64,000 nucleotides of DNA from assembly GCF_036785885.1 (NCBI RefSeq), contig NC_092323.1:9494501-9558500 (forward strand), given 5' to 3'. The stretch is from Coffea arabica. Taxonomy: Eukaryota > Streptophyta > Magnoliopsida > Gentianales > Rubiaceae. Shown in pieces: positions 11,182 to 23,043 of the stretch. The stretch's first letter is position 1; each line of letters starts with the position of its first letter. The translations under genes and the position numbers were made by a program. The notes under the pieces were generated by a model. It was not told where the DNA came from. It did no database searches and saw only the letters and a list, made by a program, of their open reading frames with translations.

Positions 11182-12181
11182 TTTTGGTCTTTCTTCGGGA
11201 CGAAGATTGGAATGTGATAGCAGCAGCTGGAGTCAATTTTATACAAATCAAAGCTAAAGCTTAGCTAAAAAACTGATTTTATACTTTCGCAATACTTAGT
11301 TTTCCCTTTATTCACATGTTCATTACCAGCAAGATTGCTATATTCCTGTCAGAAGCCAGAAGCAAATGCACCCGTTTATGCATGAATTATGTGTTTCGTA
11401 AGAAATCATGCATCATCAATGGAAGAAAAGCAAAGCAGGACTAAGAACATTCATCATTTTATACTATATGATAGATGAGGTGCATGTTCCCCGAGGGAAA
11501 CTGCTATAAAGAAAATCAGAACTAATCAAGACTGCAGTATTAGCGGTGACAATGTTCATCTAACACTTGCAATGGTTAACGTACAGATGCAAGTCTCAAA
11601 TATAACGCAGTTTAAGGTATAATCAACACTCTTTCATCTGATTCATTTCAAAGGCGCGATCGCGGTCGTGGTCCGGACCGTTCCACATCGGTCTTGGCAT
11701 ATCGATCGCGGCTTCGACGAGATACAAATTTTTAAAACATTTAATATTTTAAAAATTGTAAAAAAATGATAAACAAAAATAATAAAAATTAGAGTTGACT
11801 CGGGGCGATTCGGCCGTTTTTATCTGTTTCGAAAACGTCTCGGCCGAATTCTCAGTAATAAATTATCTCGGAGTCATTTCGTTTCAATATCGGAACGGAA
11901 AGCCCGATTCCGGTGACTACTCGTCTGAGTCGTCTCGGTCTCGGCCAAGTCTTTGAACCATGGGTACAACGCAGTTTAATTCTATACTGAAATATCAGAA
12001 GATGGAAATAATTTCGACTGAGATTTAAGAACTGTTATGACCCGCTGCAATGCGTCTGACTTACGTGTCCAAGCATGAAGAGTCAGAACAATGCCTAACA
12101 TCTTCAATTCTGTAAACATTGATTCCAAGAATTGGCACTCCATTGGAGGCATCAGCGATACATATACACAATAATTAGCAT
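11182..12181. other. Intergenic between convergent LRR and NFD4-like genes; possible repeat insert
   Basis: Holds the 3' ends of two convergent genes. About 11640-11960 is GC-rich at both ends (many CGATCG, CTCGGCC and CGGTC motifs) with an AT-rich middle, unlike its flanks. Short imperfect inverted ends TTTCAAAG / CTTTGAA bound it. A 12-bp direct repeat, AACGCAGTTTAA, occurs at about 11604-11615 and 11969-11980. This suggests a non-autonomous element insertion, but the ends are not clean and no family is recognised. Confidence 0.3.
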
Positions 12182-13995
12182 TTACATTGACGAGGTACTC
12201 CTGGCATTATATTTATTGAACTTCTTTATCTCATGAATCTTCAGATAGAGATTTTTCGTCCTCAGAGCAAGCAACATATCCAAGCCGAATCCAAATACAC
12301 AAGTGGTGGCCATTATGATGAACACAAGCCTGTAACAATGTGGCCCAAGGCAAGAGTTTCCAACTCCATCGATGGAAGTAGTAGCCTGAGCATCATACAA
12401 ATAACCAGCAAGAAGGCCAGAGAAGAGGAAAGAACCAAGAGGGAGATTCAACATCAGAATGTTGTATAAGAGACCGTAATATTTTAACCCAAATAACTCT
12501 GATGCAACCGGAACCGTAATGGCCAAACGCACTCCGTAACATATCCCCACCAAAATAGAACCTATATAGAGAGATCCAGGAAATGCAACGGCCATCACTA
12601 CACATCCAGCAGCCATTAGAATCTGAGATACGGCATTCAACATTGGCCTCGGTGTTGCCTTTTTCCTGCAAAAATTAAACAAAGATGAACTCAGTTCAGA
12701 CTAAAGAAGAACATAGAAATTTGAAAAAAAAAAATTATCAATTCCCTAACAAATGCAAATGTTAGATCATAATGATAACATACTCGATACAGTATTCTGA
12801 TGCCATGCCTGAAATAATACGACCAAAAAATCCCCAAATGCTGGTGAGAGAAATGAAAATGGAGACATCATTGTATCCTAACGCTTGTCCCATCCGTCCA
12901 AGGTTGTTAAGCACGCACATTCCAGTCCCCACTCCACAAAGGAATGATACGAACAGTATCCAAGAATCAGAGGTGCGCATTGCCTCAACAATGGTGTGAT
13001 CCTCCCCAATAACAGGCTGATGCTTCTTATCCTCATTAGCTTCCTCCACTATTGCACCACTCTCCTCATTTTGGGGCAATAGAAACTCACTTGCTGGCCC
13101 TTCAACATCTACAACTGAAGTTGGTTTTGCAACGATGAAGTAGACTGGGACAAATAACGGGATAGCAAGCAGGAATAACAGGCCAGCAGCAAAAATTGAA
13201 GAAATAAGATGCCCATGGCTGCCAGAGATGTCGTAGGCTAATAGATAAAGTGCTATAATCATAGCAACAACATTAAAGAAGTGAAAAATAACTGACTGAT
13301 CTTTTGCATCATTGGCTGTAGGTGGGATTTCGCGAAGCAAAATAGCTGCTACAAGGCAGACAATTGCAGGAATGATTGCCAGTGTAAGAAGAAAAGCAGA
13401 GGGTTTGGCCGAGAAGAGTGCTGCGGATAGGTCTGTGAAAATGGCTGTGCTTAGCGCTAAATAACCTTTTAAGATCCCTGATACAGGACCCTGATTTGTT
13501 CTGAAGTTTCTCATGCAGGTCACTAGAATTGCTGTATTCATGCACGTCGTACTGTTGCCTCCCAAGCAAAGAAATACGCCCACCCAAGATCATTAATAAA
13601 GAATATGAGACGCAAAAAGATTGAAAAATAAAGGAAAACAAATGAATGGATAAAATGCATACCTGCCAATATGGAAGGGGACGTATCTTCTGGCTAACCA
13701 CGGGCCATTGAGCCCCATATCCTAATAGCCCTTCAACAGCCCCAACAATGAGAATGATCGATATTGGTAACTTGTCTGAAACTAGACCAGCCAAGATGCC
13801 AAAAGCCTTGCCAACATCTTTAGCTACGGAAAGATTGTTGAGCTGAAGCTGATTAAGGACCATGAGAGATTTTAGAGCATCAGAATAGTTAGAAAATGTG
13901 TCATTGTTGCCAGCAACAGCTTGAACCCAAACTGCACACACAAATCCTAGCCATTTTACGGCTGGAGATGCTGATGATAGAAATCCTAAAACCAT
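12182..13995 (-). CDS. NFD4/nodulin-like major facilitator superfamily transporter
   Basis: Membrane transporter of the plant Nodulin-like/NUCLEAR FUSION DEFECTIVE 4 group of the MFS; substrates of this group are mostly unknown. Three exons on the minus strand: 13995-13663, 13583-12784 and 12665-12182. Family landmarks: VKWLGFVCAVWVQAVAGNN at the N terminus, FSNYSDALKSLM, DVGKAFGILAGL, CLGGNSTTCMNTA, RNFRTNQGPVSGILKGY, a charged central loop, ILFVSFLCGVGTGMCVLNNLGR, and a C-terminal half with several hydrophobic helices. The start at 13995 gives the usual short N terminus; an in-frame ATG at 14109 would add 38 residues. Oddity: intron 1 has a good GTATGC donor at 13662, but homology demands resumption at 13583, where the preceding bases are GG rather than AG. 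No AG occurs anywhere in the expected 79-nt intron. Intron 2 is canonical and in frame. Confidence 0.85.
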
Positions 13996-16373
13996 TGAAA
14001 CTAAGCGGTACAAAAGAGTACTAGCGCGAATAATGATATTGAACAGAGACAATGATGAGCTTTTCCTGTGGTGTCTCATAATACAAGTCTTTGAAGTATT
14101 TACAGCCATGTTTTGGCTCCATTGAAAAAAAATATTTGCCCATAGACCATGGTTTCAGTGTTCACCAATTCAGGATTAAAGTTGGCACAACTCTTCGAAT
14201 TGTTTCTGGTTTTGATCACTGTTTAGTCAATCCGCGAGCGGGACATAACTGGCTGCATATTATCTGTCTATCTATCTATACCATCTATAAAACTACCTTC
14301 AATGATTTACTGATGAGTATTTCTTATTTTTTGATTTGTTTAATATGCCCAAAATTACATAAATGTTAGTTTGAGTGTAAAATTGAGTATCATGTATAGG
14401 TGGCAAACCAATCCACTTAACTAAATTTACCCATACCCGCCCATAAATAGATGGATATGGGTATTTTAAGTTTTTTCATATGGGTATAAATGGGTTACCC
14501 AATAATACCCATTTATTAAATGGGTATTATTAGATAACCCATCAAATCCAATTAACCCATTTAGAATTGTTTTTCCCCAAATCTCCTCTCTTCCCTCACC
14601 CATTTTTTTTTTTCAAATTTTTCATTTTGCTACCCATCAATTCTTTTGATTATTTAATTCCACTTTGTTTTTCTTTTTAATGCTATTATTTATATATATT
14701 TATTTAGATTATTGTTTCATCAAGCATAGTACCTCTCATTTGGCCAAATGGAGCATGCATTGTGATTCAAGTAAATATGATTATATTATAAGAGATAAAG
14801 TAAACATATTTCCTTAAAAAGTGTGACTACTGACTTATAAAGAATTACTTGATTTGTTTAATATCCAATCAGAAAAATTTCAACATCTTATTCAGGCATA
14901 TAACACTATTTTCTCCTTTCATATCATTTGGAGTAAAGTTAGATAAAAAAATAAAAAAAAAAAAGTCTATCATGATCTTCTTGACCTAATGCCTACTGAG
15001 ATGTCATCCATTCTGGAATTAAAAGCATGTTTCCAAGCATGTCCGTAATTAAGAAATTAAGCCCATGTTGTTAATTAAGAAATTAAGTCCATCATTGTGT
15101 TGCATTTCATCATTAATAAATAATATCAAAAGAAAGTATACTCCTCTCTCTCTCAAGAAAGTCTTAAATTAAGAAACTACCAAAAGCATAAACTTCCTAT
15201 TAATTGGTTCTACATTAATAATCATACAAACTAAAAGTTCTAGATTAATGATAAAACTGACTTCAGCTCAACTCGTCCTCGAGTTCTGAAAGAGTAAACG
15301 TTACAAGCAGAAAAGCAACACAGTCGAACATAATAATGTATTGAACCTCCAAACTTGGGAAATTATGAACCTGGCCGGATCAGTAATATGCTTCGGAGAC
15401 AAGAACTTGTTCGAGTCAAATGATCAAAACTGTCTATTAAAATAAATAATTTAACGGGCAGCAAACTTTATCGGGATTAATTTGTTCAATTTTTTCAACT
15501 TGAAGTATTCATGTACATGACCATGAGATAGCGTTAAAACTTTCTTCAATTCTCCTATGTGCTCTTCAGCTTGCTGAGCACTCTGAATTCTTTAAATTCA
15601 TAATAATAGCAACCTGCGGTGATCAGCATTCATATTTTTTCAGTAACTTCTGAGATGTCGTGTTTTATTTGTTTCTTCTAGTGTGTCAACTTCGAAGCTC
15701 AAGCATGTGTGTGGAATACAAGACCACTTTGTTTTCAAACGAAGAACTATACTACCACCCTAGCTTGGCATATTTATAGCAGCATACCAGCAGATAGGCC
15801 GCATGCCCCCATTAAACAGACTCCCTGGGAATTAGCAAGGCTCTTTGATTCATCCTTGTAGCTCTGAAAAAGTTGTCCAACAAAATCTGGATTCATAAGG
15901 TTGTCCATCATTTACCACATCCCAGGAGAAGTCTAACTGCAATACTTCTATAAATTGATAGAGAAATTCATAAAGAGAACAGCATATCAATCAGCTTAAG
16001 TAGCGTGCAAAGTGAAAACTGCAAGTTTCTTGATCGTGAAACATTAAATAAACAATGATCAATAAGATTGCATCCATATGAGTTGCTATATAACACGGTT
16101 TACAATTCTTTTAAATACGAGCATGACATGAAAGACATTCATGCAAGTTCCCAGCAGGCAACAGCCTTTTTATCATCGGGCCAGTGTGAACATCAAAACC
16201 CACAGGAGGATGTACTTGGCATTTAACTTGGGTACAAGAATCAGCCCTCGAAGCAAGAACTCGTACAAACACTGTAGAATATTTGAATATTTTCTGAATG
16301 TAGATACCATACACTACATACAACCTGAACCTGGTAACTAATCGGATATGTACAGCGAGATAAAATTGGATTA
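13996..16373. other. Intergenic between NFD4-like gene and OPT gene
   Basis: No coding region is supported. It holds the upstream region of the NFD4-like gene, a hAT-like fragment (14396-14575) and AT-rich DNA. Purine-rich and TC-rich short runs occur near 14.94 and 15.14 kb. The right part should include the 3' UTR of the minus-strand OPT gene. Confidence 0.5.
14396..14575. mobile_element. hAT-like element fragment (one end)
   Basis: Begins TAGGTGGCAAACC, close to the TAGGGGTGGCAA end of the intact hAT element at 21.57 kb. It is followed by many subterminal repeats of TATGGGTA / TACCCAT / AACCCAT in both orientations, a pattern common in plant hAT MITEs. A matching opposite end was not found, so this is probably one end of a truncated copy. 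Confidence 0.45.
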
Positions 16374-19300
16374 CTATGTCCCCCACGACTCAAGAACTGG
16401 GCACCCTTGAACAACTACCCCATCTGCAGTCGGGCAAGAAGCTAAGGGGCATCCATCTGCTTTACTTCCCCACCAGTCAAGGCTAACATGCCCAATGTCC
16501 AAAGCCAAATAAAGCAATACTCCCATGAAGGCTAATCCAGCATCGAGCGCCCCAGACAACACATAGTTGTGTCGACTCCACCAGCTTCGATAATATCGGT
16601 AGGCAATGAATCCAGAAAGAAATGCAATTATAACCCAGCTGTTGTAGTTCACAGCAGTAGCTGGTGGCATATTGATTATTCCAGCTAATACTACAGGCAC
16701 AGATATGAGACTAATCCACTGCTGGTTTGGAAAGGCCTTGTGCATAAGCCAAACTACAGCAGGAGCCACAGCTCCAAGCACGAAGGCCCAGTTAATGGCA
16801 GAGTAGTAACCAAGATCTCCAAAAATTCTCTGCGGTCCAATTAAACCCCATATAACAGAGGCATCATAGAACACATGGTCGCCTGGGCAAGTCCAGGGGC
16901 TGCCAGGAGGAAGCATTGCTCTGTCACAAATGTCTGGGACTGTCTCCAAGAGCCACCATGCTGTTCCTAGATGCACAAGAGCTGATACTAGAGTGCCAGC
17001 AACCTGAATAGGGAAGATGATGGCAAAAAGACTCAGAAGGATAAAAGCAAAAGCTTCACAACCAGACGTACATGCATATTATATTGATTATTAAGGATCT
17101 GATTTTTGCTTTACTCATCCACTTTCTGTTTGGGAACTGAATCTTACCTGAGCCATGAACATGTCTCTGGGAGGGATCTTCATGTAATGTCCAAGTTTGA
17201 AATCCTGCAGAAAGGCTAGGGCCTGTTTCATACTGATGTACCCATACACCTTAAAGGACATGTTTGCAACAGGATATCCTGGGTACAAGTACCCAATGAT
17301 GTACTCTGTGATCACATTGAGTCCTGGTGTCTATTGAAAAGAGAACATGCACATTAGTGAACAAAAATTACATACTACGGTTTCTAGATATGAATGATTA
17401 AATTCAAAGTCACATTGAGACGAAAGGGAAACCCTTTTACAGTTCTAGTGAATTAATCTAAAGCTACCTAATTAGTCCTTAGCATATATTATAGTATTCG
17501 CAAAAGGTTGAAGAGCTCCAAGACTAGATATAACAGGACATGTGCAATATATCGCAGAAATCATTTCAAAAGTTAAATAATCCCACCATGCTCAATGTTC
17601 TATCACGTTAGTACATATGATGGAATTCCAACAAGCCCATAGAGATGATTATTTTATTCTTTTATCTCTTTGAAACATAGAATATAGCAGCATCACATAC
17701 GAACGCATCATTTCCCAATCACGTAATATAATATCTGGATCATTCAAGCCTGAAAGGCATTGATAGTTTATACATCAAATTATGAGTACCACAGAGTGAT
17801 TGACAGGATCTAGCTTGATCACATAAAAGAGTGCGACAAGTCAATTAAACACTCGAGGAATAAAGTAATCAACGTTCGTACATTAAGAGAATACCAGTAA
17901 AAACACAAATGTCACACAGTTGGAGAGTCTGTCAAAAGGCAATGGCAAACTTACCTGATTTGTAGTGGCAGTGATGACACCTACTGGGAGGGTGAAAAAG
18001 AAGGTAAGACCACACGCCAGCAAGACAGCCCACCACGGTAATTGAAGCTGGTCATTGTAGTATTCACATATAAATATGGTTGCTGCAATGTTAACTAAAA
18101 GAATGCATGTGAACCACCATTCAGGAACTTGCTTATACATCCTCATAAGCTTTGTGTGCACATCCAATTTCTTCTCTTGGAAGGCAGACTTGCTCAGCCG
18201 CCATAGATCTCTATAGAGCATGACATTCAGGTCACTTTTATGCCATAATGCATAAATGTTTAAGAGCATTGTCTTCGTAATAAATTTCAATGGCTCCAAG
18301 TCATGCCTTAAACAACCTACTGGAGCTATTTGAGAAGAAGACTTTGTTCTTTAAGCTAATGGAAAGAAGGTTTATGCTTCACAAACTTAGGAACGTTTTG
18401 ATGAAGCAATGATTTTTTTTTCAAAGAAAGTTAAGAAGATCAACCATGGATGAATTATGACTCATTCAGAGAACAAAAGCCAAATCCTAAAGTTGATCTG
18501 TTTGCAATCTAGCATAAATAAAGGCCATGTAAGAAATTTAGATAATAGCTAAAGCTATAGGCATTCCACCTCAGAAGATGCATCTTATACTCTTCTCTTC
18601 CCCTATGCTTTTTGCAGTTACTGAGGTCAGAATCAAGAAAAATTATCCAAGAACTATTATGATTTGGTAGCATTTCAGAAAGCCCAAAAAAAAAAAGACT
18701 AAGTAGTTTTCCTTAACTGCATTGTCTGTATAAGCAAATCAAGATAGTAATAATATGTTATATTGGAATTAAACTTGAACACCTAGCATAATAATTTGGT
18801 GAAACTAACCTTCCATGGAAAAGGAAGACATGAACAACAGTAGCAGTGAGGCAAGCAAAACTGAAACCATATGTAATAGCAAAGAAGGTACTGAGATACA
18901 GGCGTCCCTCATTCTCGTATGCAGTTAGATCAATGTGGAAGTTTGAATCAATGATGGCTGAGATGTTGTAGTTTTGTCCCTTTGATGTGAAGAGGCCGTC
19001 TGAGTAAATAGGAAAGGTTTTTGCCTTGTAGATATTGAACCAATATGCAATAGGGGTGATAACATACATCATGAGAAAATAGCCAACAGCAAGATTAGCA
19101 GTTGCAAACCAAGGGCTAGCCAGTGGGCTCCCAATGTAAGAAGATATGCTAGACCAGTCAAGACCAATTGCACCAATACCAAGACCATGAAGTCCTGAAC
19201 CCAGCTGTTGGGCAAGAACGGAATTAGGGAAGATCCAACATATCCAGGAAAGGGAGGTTAGCATGGGGAAAAGGTATCCAGGAAGGACATAATAAGCAAA

Positions 19301-20752
19301 GCTGCAGATGAAGGCAATAAGGAAGAACTGGTTCCTTGACAATCTGCCCTTGATTCTCTGTTCTTTCTCATCAAGCGCCCTGGCAAATATAACACAAACT
19401 CAAAGACATTAAATAATTTGCATTGAGTTCAACGTCAAGAATAGCCGAAATTTCTAATGGTGGAACTTTGATAATCTAGTCCAAACAAGATTTTAGTGTA
19501 AATGTGGGTGGAGGAGAAAGTTGAGAAACAATTTGAGAGATTGTAAATGCAACCAATAACCATTTGCAAGTTTGTCCATCCAGGGTAAAAGACTGAGATG
19601 GCAAATGACGGTTGAAAAGAACATCACATATCTTAGCAGTTTAAGATACCCAAAATTGTTATTCTTCAAAAGTGTGTTAATTCTTAGTTGCCATGTATTA
19701 TTCAAACAAGTACTAGCCTTCGTCACATCCATCACCATGAACTTGGATGAAAAGGACACAGCAAGGTTGGTCACTTGGCACAGACTAAAACACAAAACGA
19801 CACCAAGCAAACTCAATGTACCATTATTTACGAGCAGTAGTACCAAAATAAAATAGAAGCCCGAGCATTTCATGTACAATAAGACAGAAACAAAATAATA
19901 TAATCAGCCACGTGGCGCAGAAAACATCCACTTTAACGCAAGAGTCCACGATAAGTTCGGCGTAAATGGGTTACTTATACCTGAACAAAGAGACCTGGAC
20001 GAGGTTTTGGGGCCACCACATTTCAGCGGGCTCCACCAAGTAGCGCCTGAGAATGCCGGCCCATCCAAAGCCCAAAACCTGGGTAGTTATAACCACCACC
20101 AGCGCCACCCAGAAAGTCAACCTCTGCCTGTAAAACACCTTCACGGCACTAACGATATGAATCGAGTAGGGATTCGCCGCGCCGGAGTTGGCGAAGATGG
20201 TGATCAGCACGTGCTCTTTCATGTTGAAAGGTCCCGGATTCAGGGTGAATTCCCACTTTTGGCCCTTGAAGAACACTCTGCTCGTCAACGCCGAAGCCAT
20301 GAGGTGGCCCAGCGGCACCACGGCGATCTGAGCGGAGATTGAGCTGATAGAAAGCGGCTCCCGCCGGAACCAGAAGAACTGGTTGAGGAAAGACAGGACA
20401 ACGCATGCCAGGGCTCCCAGGACCCACATCCGGAAGGTGACCACCGGCAGGGTCCGGTCATCCGTGACGGGTACCGTGAGAGCCACCTGCTCCACCGGAG
20501 AATTCTCGTCTCCGAACGGCTCGCACGACGGAGAAGATGTTCCGGAACCGGAGGCATGGTCTTTGTATGGTTCAGCCCGTTTCTCGGCTGTGGAAAAGAC
20601 GATTAAGTGATTAAATTCAGGAGATGCTTAAAGGATTAGAAAGAAGATAAGTGGAGAATTGAGGTCGGTTGAGTTGAGGTTAAAGGAAGTGAAAAAGAGA
20701 AGCGCTTACTAGTAAGAAGTGGAGCTGAAATTTCTTCAGCGTCCTTCCTCAT
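16374..20752 (-). CDS. Oligopeptide transporter of the OPT family, 6 exons
   Basis: Proton-coupled oligopeptide (or metal-chelate/glutathione-type) transporter of the plant OPT clade, predicted polytopic membrane protein. Minus-strand exons: 20752-20710, 20587-19981, 19379-18810, 18210-17955, 17330-17148 and 17003-16374. They sum to 2289 nt (762 aa), the usual OPT length, and every junction is GT-AG and in frame. Visible hallmarks: N-terminal acidic tail then [22 protein letters not shown] opening the first helix; the NPG motif in [52 protein letters not shown]; the KIPPR motif ([14 protein letters not shown]); and a C-terminal part ending in [14 protein letters not shown] with the conserved cysteines. 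Arabidopsis OPT1/OPT5-like is the best guess for subclade, but I cannot separate paralogues by eye. Exon 1 encodes only 14 residues. The first coding exons are GC-rich compared with the rest. Confidence 0.93.
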
Positions 20753-21335
20753 GCTTCATTCATTCGATTCTATCAATTCCACAGCGAATCTGGAAAAGTG
20801 GAGCTTTGTGTCCAGTCCAGTGTGCTTGGCAACCATATCGGTAATTACTAATTAATAATAGGGCTCCAAAGAATGTGGGGCCAAGGTGAAGAAGCTTTTG
20901 ATCAGGGCCGTTGAGTAGTGCCAAATTCTGGACATGGAAGGAGAGAAGGATTAATCACTGCCGTTAGATGTGATGCGAGTGGGCCCACTGTAAAGTTTTT
21001 GAAGTTCATTGGTGACGTGACGAATTAATAATGTGTTGTCTCATCACTCATGGGGTAAATAAATGGATCAGGAATTTTAACGTGCGGTTAGATTAGAATC
21101 TGAGGACTTGTCCGGGAAAACGTTATTTTAGATTCTGCTGACCATTCATGTGAACCTTTGACACAATGATTCACTTCATAAATGTATTCGGACGTTTCCA
21201 CGGGAAGATACGTCTCTACGCGGACTGCAGAGGAAGCCAGCATGGCAGGGAATTGTCCATACTGCATGCTGTCGAGGCAGTTGTTATTCCCCAGCATGTT
21301 ACCCTTCCGCGTACCCAAAGTTGCTGGATTTTTTG
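20753..21335. other. Intergenic, OPT promoter region
   Basis: Upstream region of the minus-strand OPT gene up to the retrotransposon target site. No ORF or repeat is supported. The host sequence stops at TTTTC (21336-21340), which is duplicated on the other side of the retrotransposon. Confidence 0.5.
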
Positions 21336-21340
21336 TTTTC

Positions 21341-22636
21341 TGAAGAGGTGATTTCGTACAGCTGGACTAAACCTCCTGGTTACCCTGGGTGGTCCACTGG
21401 GACGAGTTCACCTGCTTAGATTACAAGAGGGGCTGAATCCCCCGGTAGAACTCCGAAACTCAAGTCAGTGCGGGAGTGAGAGAGTAGCTAAATAAAAAAG
21501 AGTATCAATGTGGTTTTACCAGAAGATTGGTCATCCCCCCTTCTTAGTAGATACACTGGGTATTTATTAGGGGTGGCAATTTTCGACACGACCTGAAAAC
21601 ACGACACGAACCTAACACGAAATTAATGGGTTTGGGTTGAGGTTTCGGGAATTCGGGTCAGAATCGGGTTGGACCCGATGAACCCGAAAAGGACCACAGG
21701 TCAATTTCGAATCAACCCGTGGTGACCTAATATGACCCGATATGACCCGTTTACGAATTAAAAATAATTTAATAAACATAAAAATAATTTTATCTAACTA
21801 AACTAAGTTATTCTTTTTTTCAAAGGCATTAATTACTTAATCCTAAATGAATTTATTTAATTTGTGTGAAGTTGAAATTATTATATTTGGACAAATAATA
21901 TATTATATTATTTTTTACTTTTATACTGTTTTAATTTATTTTATATTTTATTTGGGATAAAACACTTTTACGGTGTTTAATTTATTTTAGATTTGGTTTG
22001 GAATTATTTATTTAAATTTTTATTACTTGATTATGTAATTAGTTTTGTGAGAAATTGATTTTATTAGAAATTACAGTGATAAATTAATAAATAAAAATTA
22101 AATTTCGGGTCATTTCGGGTCGACCCGCCAACCCGTCAACCTGAAATTTTCGGGTTCGGGTCAGCATACCTGACCCGTCACGGGTTGGCGGGTCGGGGTT
22201 CGGGTCAACAGATTTTCTGACGGGTTGACCCGAACCCGACCCGCCAACCTGATTTGGACCCGAATTGCCACCCCTAGTATTTATAGGAGATGCGTTGGGA
22301 AGAGGGACTGGCATCACGGGTCCCTAAAGATCTGAGATAGTCAGTGCATCTGGTGGATTTGACTGCTCTTTACGAAAAGGCTCGATGGGACACTTGCCAG
22401 TTTCAGACGGCGTGTGTCAGAGTAGCTGTCCATCAAATGTCAGGCGTATCAGGTGTCATTTCCTATCTTGCGTAGGCGTCCATTAATCAGACGTCACCTC
22501 AGCTAATGACCTGAGGGTTTAAGCCGATGTGGTACACAGGTTACGATGTCCTTGATAAGCAAGGTACCGAGTAGGCACCTCGGGAGGTATCATGGTAAGA
22601 GGCCTTGGATCGTCTGGGCCGAAATGACCATCCTCA
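21341..22636 (-). repeat. 3' LTR of the Tat-type retrotransposon, split by a hAT insertion
   Basis: Same ends as the 5' LTR. The interval is 1296 bp; removing the 709-bp hAT element and one 8-bp target duplication leaves exactly 579 bp. It is flanked outside by TTTTC and inside by the polypurine tract. Confidence 0.93.
21568..22276. mobile_element. Non-autonomous hAT-superfamily element (709 bp), intact ends
   Basis: Terminal inverted repeats TAGGGGTGGCAATT and AATTGCCACCCCTA are flanked by a perfect 8-bp target duplication GTATTTAT (21560-21567 and 22277-22284), the length typical of hAT. The subterminal regions are packed with GGGTTCGGGT / GACCCG / GGGTTGACCCG motifs in both orientations, while the middle is very AT-rich and has no transposase ORF. 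It is absent from the partner LTR at the same site, so it inserted after the retrotransposon. Confidence 0.95.
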
Positions 22637-22656
22637 CCAAGCCCCCCAAGCTTCGA
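22637..22656 (-). other. Polypurine tract of the retrotransposon
   Basis: Read on the minus strand, AAGCTTGGGGGGCTTGG ends directly at the TG start of the 3' LTR, the position where plus-strand DNA synthesis is primed in LTR retrotransposons. Confidence 0.75.
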
Positions 22657-22908
22657 GAAGGGCGAGGTCATGGCTTCCCGAGGTCGTTCCTTCCCGAAGC
22701 TGATGAGCTTGTAGAACACGCAACACAGTAAGGACACGTCAGAACTGTATAGATCGGACTAATAGAATGGTGAAATGATAGCTGTCAGTTTTGACATCGG
22801 ATCCGTAAAATCAGCCGTCAGATGAACAGGATCCTCATTAATGAAGGGAGAGAGTAGGTGCTCTAGGGAATCCCAAAGGTGCCGTCTCTTCGGTTTCCCC
22901 CAGTTGCC

Positions 22909-22916
22909 TATAAATA
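22909..22916 (+). promoter_or_regulatory. TATA box of the antisense gene
   Basis: TATAAATA followed by GGGGCC, about 135 bp upstream of the ATG at 23044, on the strand opposite to gag-pol. It lies outside the LTR, between the polypurine tract and the antisense ORFs, so the antisense gene appears to have its own promoter. Confidence 0.55.
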
Positions 22917-23043
22917 GGGGCCCTTTTTACCGTTTCATTCTTCACCAAAAATCGCAAATCACCTCAGAGCTCTGTTCCTGCGCTTTTTCACTTCGGCAGT
23001 TTTCCAAGCAGTTTCTTCAGAGTAAGTTCACTTCTTCGTAACA

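Noticed and set aside
20007-20610. Long plus-strand ORFs over the OPT gene
   Set aside because: Opposite-strand shadows of the GC-rich second OPT exon.
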